Shown: in pieces, positions 58,196 through 64,000 of the stretch
Numbering within the stretch: the first letter of the stretch is position 1
How the letters are laid out: each line of letters begins with the position of its first letter
NCBI RefSeq assembly: GCF_040371545.1
Contig: NZ_AP029048.1
Location: 372,001-436,000 of the forward strand
DNA: 64,000 nucleotides
From: Synechococcus sp. M16CYN
GTDB lineage: Bacteria; Cyanobacteriota; Cyanobacteriia; PCC-6307; Cyanobiaceae
Reading direction: 5' to 3'
Program-made: the position numbers and the translations under genes
The notes under the pieces: model-generated
What the model was told of the DNA's origin: nothing
What the model saw: the letters and a program-made list of their open reading frames with translations, nothing else
Database searches by the model: none

Positions 58196-58816
58196 CGCAG
58201 CACAGTCACTGTTTCGCATAAATCTCTGTTTAATCGTGATGCAAAGAAACCTATCGATCTGGATGATCGGATTGATTTATTTGAGGCTGTTAGTCATTGT
58301 GCAGCATTGCCATTGGCGGACAGCCACCACAGCCAGATCGTTTTAGAGCGTCAGGTGTTTCAAACTCGAAATTCAAAACGGACGCACCAGGTAATAATTG
58401 CCCTAGATCAGACGGCTTCGTATCCTGGCTAAGCAACTGGTCTCCTGCTACTCGATCTTGCTGGAGCTTTATTTACGACTAGAGAGTTGGGATGGTTGAC
58501 ATCCATCGGAGAACGTGTATCCATGTTTATAGATTAATTGGACCTAGTAAAACTTGACCGAGAGACTTCATATGACATGATGCGAGATTTGATGTGTGCA
58601 CTTTCAATCGACACTATCTTCACCTGGAAAAATTAAGATTCGAGTCGTTTATATAGGCTAAATCAACAATTAGAGCGTCAAGCCTTACACTATCAACGCT
58701 TATACCGCAGCTCAGGCTTTATTCAAGGAAATTATTTAGCTTTCGTAACCAAGATAATGCGAATATTATCAGATATCGAGACGGATTTAAAAAGGTCAAT
58801 GATTTGTAGTCGATAA
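58196..58816 (+). pseudogene. Decayed gene in glycan locus
   Basis: One plus-strand frame runs from 58196 to a TAA at 58814-58816, broken only by TAA codons at 58430, 58535 and 58634. Between them it reads coherent protein, e.g. LFNRDAKKPIDLDDRIDLFE, AATG-like GLLLLDLAGALFTTRELGW, LDRETSYDMMRDLMCALSID, and LERQALHYQRLYRSSGFIQG. A random frame of 207 codons at this composition would contain far more stops and use other stop triplets. The family is not recognised. Its place among glycosyltransferases suggests a lost glycan gene. Confidence 0.55.
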
Positions 58817-58958
58817 GCTTTCTTAAATATACTCTTTTTCTCTTGTCTACCAAATCAATAAAACAGCCATCAGGCAGCTGATTGTCTCAGTTTTTTCCTT
58901 GGTATTCTTCTACCGAGCTTAACAACGGGCTCAGACCTAAACATGTGTTGAGATACTA

Positions 58959-60110
58959 GTGAAAAAGAGAGTTGTTTTTTACATTGATTCGCTGCGCACC
59001 GGTGGCGCCGAGCGGATCACGCTTACCTTGGCGCGTTGGTGCGTTGAATCTGGATGGGCTCCAATCGTTCTAACCCGTCAAAGTTTAAACATCGATTTTT
59101 ATCCAATTCCGAGTGGTGTCCAACGGATGACTGAACCTAAAGAGCCAGTTTGGTTGAAGTGTCTTGGGCGTTGGGGATTTCTTTGGCGAGTGGTTTGGCT
59201 ACGTCGCTGGCTACGCACCCAGAGGATCAGCGTAGCGGTGGGAATAACTACCAAGCCATCGGTGAAACTTCTTTTAGCAGCTCGGCCGCTTAAGATTCCT
59301 TGCATCATATCCGAGCGCAATTACCCGCCACTAAAGCGCGTAGCTCTACCTTGGGCGGTTTTAAGGCATTTCATTTACGCTTGGGCTGCGCTCCATCTTG
59401 TTCAGACTCGTGCAACTGGTGAATGGTTAGAACGTCGGTTGTCCGCACGACCTCAGCTGTTGATGCCCAATCCCCTACAGTGGCCATTGCAGCGCTTTAG
59501 CCCTGAGGTGGAGCCCAACCGTTGGCTGGCAAGCCGTGGCGTTTCCCATAATGCCAGGGTCATTTTAGCTGCGGGCACGAAGCTTTACCAAAAAGGATTT
59601 GATCTCTTAGTACACGCTTTTGTTCCATTAACAAATAGCTTTCTCGATCTGCAACTGGTAATCTTGGGTTTGGATGCTGAGCCTTACTGCGGCGTAGATC
59701 AACAGCAAGAGTTGATGAATCTTGTGCGTCAATCTCCTGATGCGGCTGGTCGTCTACATTTACCAGGTCGTTTAGGAAATATCGCGGATTGGTATCAACG
59801 TTGCAGCGTATTCACATTACCATCTCGCTACGAAGGTTTTCCAAATGTCTTGCTTGAGGCAATGGCGACCGGATGCGTCTGCGTCGCTTCAGATTGCCCT
59901 CATGGGCCGGCCGATTTGATTGAGCATAAGCGAAATGGCATGCTGCTGCCACGTCATGCTCGGGCGAACAAATGGACTGAAACCTTGGCTGGTTTACTCA
60001 TGGATCAAGAGCGTTGCCAGGCCTTAGCAGATGCCGCTTGCCAGGTTCGTGAGCGCTATTCCGAATCAAAGTTGCGTATGCGCTTCTTACAAGCTATGGA
60101 TCAACTCTAG
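58959..60110 (+). CDS. Glycosyltransferase family 4
   Basis: A 383-residue GT4 (GT-B) transferase. It opens RVVFYIDSLRTGGAERITLT, a Gly-rich acceptor loop typical of GT4, and has CIISERNYPPLKRV near residue 115. The donor domain shows AAGTKLYQKGFDLLVHAF near 205 and the E-x7-E site SRYEGFPNVLLEAMATGCVC near 288. Start is GTG at 58959. It resembles enzymes adding GalNAc or other sugars to a lipid-linked glycan. Intact. Confidence 0.9.
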   Translation: MKKRVVFYIDSLRTGGAERITLTLARWCVESGWAPIVLTRQSLNIDFYPIPSGVQRMTEPKEPVWLKCLGRWGFLWRVVWLRRWLRTQRISVAVGITTKPSVKLLLAARPLKIPCIISERNYPPLKRVALPWAVLRHFIYAWAALHLVQTRATGEWLERRLSARPQLLMPNPLQWPLQRFSPEVEPNRWLASRGVSHNARVILAAGTKLYQKGFDLLVHAFVPLTNSFLDLQLVILGLDAEPYCGVDQQQELMNLVRQSPDAAGRLHLPGRLGNIADWYQRCSVFTLPSRYEGFPNVLLEAMATGCVCVASDCPHGPADLIEHKRNGMLLPRHARANKWTETLAGLLMDQERCQALADAACQVRERYSESKLRMRFLQAMDQL

Positions 60111-60453
60111 CAAAGAACTAAGTCTAGATTTTTGAGATTGTTCGCTGATCTGATTTGCATTTGTTATGCTTGGTCTCTAAGCTTGATCAGACTCAAAAAT
60201 CTGTGAGCCGTAAGGCACCGAAGCAGACACTAGATACCTTGTTTGTGGAATGCGTGGCCGTATGTCTCGCAAGATCTTTTGGGATTTGTCGTGCATCGGC
60301 TTCCTGTTTGATAGTTATTCTTAAGGAGGATGGAACGGTGTTTGGTTGAATCTATGTGTTACAGCATCAGTTGTGGCAAACGACCCGGGATTATCTACAA
60401 GCTCAAAATTTGCATATGCCGGGACTCGTTTCGAATGCTGTGTTGATAGTGCA
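60111..60453. other. Spacer between two glycosyltransferases
   Basis: About 340 bases. It includes a 64-codon ORF at 60155-60349 (Cys-rich, no motif) and the unconserved open lead of the next gene. Nothing convincing is present; it may contain a gene remnant. Confidence 0.4.
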
Positions 60454-61602
60454 ATGAAGAATCAACTAACGCTACTTGTGTTAGCTCCAACGCGACGGGC
60501 AGCATCGGAGACTTTTATTCGCGCTAATTTGCGTGGTCTACCTTTTCAGATTCATGCGTACTTTGGTGATGAGCACCCGCTCATGCAGCCGTTGCGATGT
60601 CTCTACGGACTTGCAGTGTTCATTAGCAAGGTACTGACTCAGTTGGGTTGGCTGAGGTTCGCGTCCTGGCCTGCTGCACTGGTGGCTGTACTGATCGTGC
60701 GGCGTCATCACCCCGATGTTGTTTTAGCGGAGTTTGGTTTTCATGCTGTTCGTGTAATGCATGTCGCCTCTTGGAGTGGTGTACCGCTGGTGGTGCATTT
60801 TCGCGGATCGGATGCATCGTCAGAATCGAAATTTCACCGCCTCAAGGAAAGATACCGTCAACTTATGAAGGTTGCATCAGCTGTCATTGTCAAAAGCACC
60901 CTGATGCGAACCACCCTGCAGGCCCTCGGTGCTCCAGCCAACAGGGTATTGATCAGTCCTTCTGGAGCCGATACAACTTGTTTTTATGGTTCATCACCTA
61001 AAACGGCACCGCCGATTTTTTTAGCTGTGGGCCGCTTTGTTCCGAAAAAGGGTCCTCTACTCACCTTGGCAGCGTTTGAGTGCCTACTAAATCAGCTTCC
61101 GGGCTCATTGGCATCCACGTGCCACTTGATAATGGTAGGGGATGGTCCGATGTTGAACGAGGCCAAACACATCGTAATGAGCAAAGCCTTAACCTGCCGA
61201 GTGCATTTTACCGGAGTGCTACCACCTCGAAAGGTTGCGTCATTAATGCGTCAAGTACGCGGCTTCGTGCAGCATTCATTAGTGGCGTCCGACGGTGATA
61301 GTGAAGGGAGCCCTGTGGCCGTGTTGGAGGCCCAGTTGAGTGGTTTGCCTGTAGTAGCCACGCGCCATGCCGGTATCCCAGAAGTAGTAGTTCATGGCGC
61401 AACCGGTTTTTTAGTAGACGAGGGTGATGTGCAGGGTATGGCCAATGCAATGGCTCGACTGACATACGATCCCCAGTTAGCGGATAAGCTCGGTGCGGCT
61501 GGACGCGAGCGGATTAGTTCAAATTTTACTGTTGACCACCATTTGGCTGCCGTCAGTGCATTCCTTCATCGCGTTGCTCGACAGGGAGCCTCTCAGCAAT
61601 GA
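60454..61602 (+). CDS. Glycosyltransferase family 4
   Basis: A GT4 transferase of about 382 residues from the ATG at 60454 (MKNQLTLLVLAPTRRAASET). Acceptor domain motif VPLVVHFRGSDASSESKFHR; donor domain AVGRFVPKKGPLLTLAAFEC, and the E-x7-E site DGDSEGSPVAVLEAQLSGLP near residue 275, with GIPEVVVHGATGFLVDEGDV following. The longer frame from 60346 adds 36 unconserved residues. Its stop overlaps the start of the next, broken gene (ATGA). Sugar unknown. Confidence 0.88.
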   Translation: MKNQLTLLVLAPTRRAASETFIRANLRGLPFQIHAYFGDEHPLMQPLRCLYGLAVFISKVLTQLGWLRFASWPAALVAVLIVRRHHPDVVLAEFGFHAVRVMHVASWSGVPLVVHFRGSDASSESKFHRLKERYRQLMKVASAVIVKSTLMRTTLQALGAPANRVLISPSGADTTCFYGSSPKTAPPIFLAVGRFVPKKGPLLTLAAFECLLNQLPGSLASTCHLIMVGDGPMLNEAKHIVMSKALTCRVHFTGVLPPRKVASLMRQVRGFVQHSLVASDGDSEGSPVAVLEAQLSGLPVVATRHAGIPEVVVHGATGFLVDEGDVQGMANAMARLTYDPQLADKLGAAGRERISSNFTVDHHLAAVSAFLHRVARQGASQQ

Positions 61603-62803
61603 CCGAATCGCTCAGCATCGTGGCGGTTTGCATGAACCGGCGATCCCATCTTTTGATATCGGCAAAATACGTCGCTGGCTAGAGCCATCATAATGAGCAT
61701 CTAATTCTGGATTGGAGCAGTGATAAGCCCTTAAATCGAGCTGAACTACCAGTGAACCCTCGGATTCGCTTGGTGCGGGTGAAGGGCAAACGCCAATGGC
61801 AGCCTTGTCGGGCTTACAGCTTAGCATTACAACTGGCGCGGAGAAGTCAACTGCTGAAGCTGGATGCAAATTGTTGGCCAGAAGCCATGCCTACGCCAGA
61901 TGATCTTGCTGAAGCGGGAGCATTGGCGGCATTCTGCAGTGGACCCAATAAGCGCGCTAGCCAATGGCTGCTCGACCGTCACCTTATAGGCATAGACCAG
62001 GTCGGGGGATTCAACGAGGTGTTGCTGGGCTATGGCTTTATGACAAAGACTTTCGTTCCCGTATAGAGGCACAGGGCGTTCTTATACGTCGATTGCCGGC
62101 TAGCGCCCTTGGGACGATTTCCCCTTCCGTTAAATTTGGAGTCCAGGCTCCTAATGGGGCACCGCAAACGGCGATGGGGCAGGCTGAGTCTCGTTCGCTA
62201 AAACGTGCTACAGCAATTGCTAATTGAACGCTAGCCGCTAATCACCCTTGGAGTGGTCAACGGGTGGGCAGCATGTATAGGGCTGATCCCATTACCGGTG
62301 AGCTGCAAGTGCAGCATTCCACAATCCCCGGCCCATCTCTGCAGGTAGACGACGAAGCCCGGCGGTTAAGTCGTCGAATCTATTGGGGATTGTTCTTCAG
62401 CCTTCCTGAAAAATTCGTGATGCGCATGCCCATAGGTCTGCTTTCCAACGACATTCGGGGTCGCTTTCCTTTAAAGTTAATGCATCAATGGGCTTGGTAT
62501 TTGATTCGCCCATTTTGGGCTTGGCCGCCACTATTAATGTGGATACTACAACTATCATCGCGGAGTGATTTAGCTAAACGAGACTTTTGGCTTGCTTTGG
62601 AGACAACGAACTGTTCTATCTTGTTACAAGCATTAGAACAGCTCCGCCTTAAACCACGTCGAGACTTAATTGAACGGTTGCTGTTTCAGCGAAACCTACG
62701 ACCACGAGATATAAATCAGCAAAAGAAATTGTTTACCGACTTGTTTTATTGTAAGATACTGGAAGCGGATCAACGTACCTATGCTGGAGTTGCCTTAGGA
62801 TAA
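61599..62803 (+). pseudogene. Broken GT2-like glycosyltransferase gene
   Basis: ATG at 61599 overlaps the previous stop and opens MTESLSIVAVCMNRRSHLLI, a GT2 start. A TAG interrupts at 61680-61682, then the same frame gives NEHLILDWSSDKPLNRAELP, IRLVRVKGKRQWQPCRAY, LLKLDANCWPEAMP and VGGFNEVLLGYGF. Near 62040 the frame shifts by one (next frame: YDKDFRSRIEAQGVLIRRLP). It continues through a TGA at 62225-62227 into the open segment 62264-62803. The last part encodes a helix-rich tail. With two stops and a frameshift, the gene cannot make a full product; each defect is small, so the decay is recent. Confidence 0.75.
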
Positions 62804-62815
62804 ATTTTGATTCGT

Positions 62816-63242
62816 GTGGCAGACGTTAAGACAGCATTGCTGCTCGTCAAGCAACTAATGCCAGAGGCCACACAGCTGCAAATAGATCCCGCCACGGTGG
62901 GCTGTAAGCGGCGAAACCGTGAAAACCGATAAAGCGGTTAGTGTCTATCTGGGCTGTGGTGATACATTTAGCCCTGCTTTGTAAGCAGGATCAACTGATC
63001 GAAGAAATTCTGCTGCTGCGCACAGCCTCCTGGAGCGCACAGATCTGCTAAAAGGTGACCTGGATCGCTTGAAGCGTGCCGTGCATCACACGCGTTACTG
63101 AGTCAGCGCTCCAGATGAGAACTACCGTCGCTTTGTGGGTGTATTGCAACAACTCATCTCTACGTCACCTAAGTCGCAAGTGTTGCAGCACTCACTCACG
63201 CTTAAGACACCTGAATTGCTTGCGGCTATTCAGCGTTTCTAA
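62816..63242 (+). pseudogene. Decayed gene after the glycosyltransferase ruin
   Basis: Fragments read ADVKTALLLVKQLMPEATQL, then after a frameshift near 62920 VKTDKAVSVYLGCGDTFSPA, a TAA, then SLLERTDLLKGDLDRLKRAV, a TGA, then VSAPDENYRRFVGVLQQLIS and LTLKTPELLAAIQRF before a TAA at 63240-63242. The helical, Leu/Lys/Arg-rich content suggests a real soluble protein, now inactive. Family not recognised. It continues the pattern of loss in the glycan locus. Confidence 0.5.
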
Positions 63243-63533
63243 ACGTCCATTCGTTTCTGCTTTCATGACGGTTTAGGTCATAAAGATGGCGCTTAGCATT
63301 GAAATTTATCGTAATCACTAATTAGAATTAAACGTGAACTCATTCTTTATCGATACGACTTTTGATATTTCAAAGAGTGTTCTTGCTAACAACATGGATC
63401 TCAAGCCAACAACACACTTTACCATAAAGATTTGAGCTTTCTTCGGCATTCCTCAAGTGTTAACCACTAATTCATAACAGGCTGCTAAAGCAAAACATTC
63501 AGTGCAGCTATTAGCAAATACTTGACTCAATAT
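63243..63533. other. AT-rich spacer before kdsA
   Basis: About 290 bases, AT-rich, no gene seen. It carries the 3' side of the minus-strand kdsA; no clear terminator hairpin was found. Confidence 0.4.

Positions 63534-64000
<467 letters not shown>

Overview
The window is a chromosome segment of a marine picocyanobacterium of the Synechococcus/Prochlorococcus/Cyanobium type. Evidence is psaC, the thylakoid NDH subunit ndhS, a biliverdin-forming heme oxygenase, an RpaB-like regulator, a group-2 sigma factor, the glcE/glcF glycolate dehydrogenase subunits, a cyanobacterial-type thiC with its own TPP riboswitch, and several short proteins of the kind found only in this clade. There is no CRISPR array, no insertion sequence and no phage module.

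Layout. 1-8.8 kb: the end of an mgtE transporter, a sigma factor, an alpha/beta hydrolase, a Core-2-like glycosyltransferase, a stretch of decayed genes (a recognisable GSCFA-domain gene and at least one more), fructokinase and tsaE. 8.8-19.8 kb: ahcY, a DedA protein, ssb, a compact mreB-mreC-mreD-sugar-binding-lipoprotein operon, rpaB, lysS, a group of small cyanobacterial proteins and smpB. 19.8-33.7 kb: a tight ruvB-TPR-amidohydrolase-small ORF-HEAT run, TPP riboswitch-thiC, tkt, fabF-acpP, psaC, glmS, manC, and divergent rimM/ndhS. 34.3-35.6 kb: an RNA-processing cluster (rnc, rnpB, tRNA-Arg). 35.6-38.4 kb: a gene desert holding remains of a calcium-binding-repeat surface protein. 38.4-44.4 kb: a hypothetical gene, glgP, a NapA-type antiporter, a membrane protein and a second alpha/beta hydrolase. 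45.3-51 kb: the glycolate dehydrogenase genes glcE and glcF enclosing an opposite-strand four-carbon acid sugar kinase, then icd. 52.6-64 kb: ho1, then a cell-surface glycan locus (four intact glycosyltransferases, one exporter, three broken genes) ending in kdsA.

The main unusual property is the contrast between intact, densely packed core genes and long, visibly AT-rich spacers that contain recognisable ruins of surface-glycan and surface-protein genes. Single reading frames can be followed through isolated stop codons and frameshifts. This suggests ongoing genome reduction, as in a host-associated or otherwise relaxed lineage. That is inference; the lineage itself cannot be fixed from this window. 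No clearly new multi-gene system was found. The best leads are the 15-bp hairpin that swallows the glmS start codon, the sugar-acid kinase nested in the glycolate genes, the sugar-binding lipoprotein fused to the mre operon, and the pseudogene graveyard.
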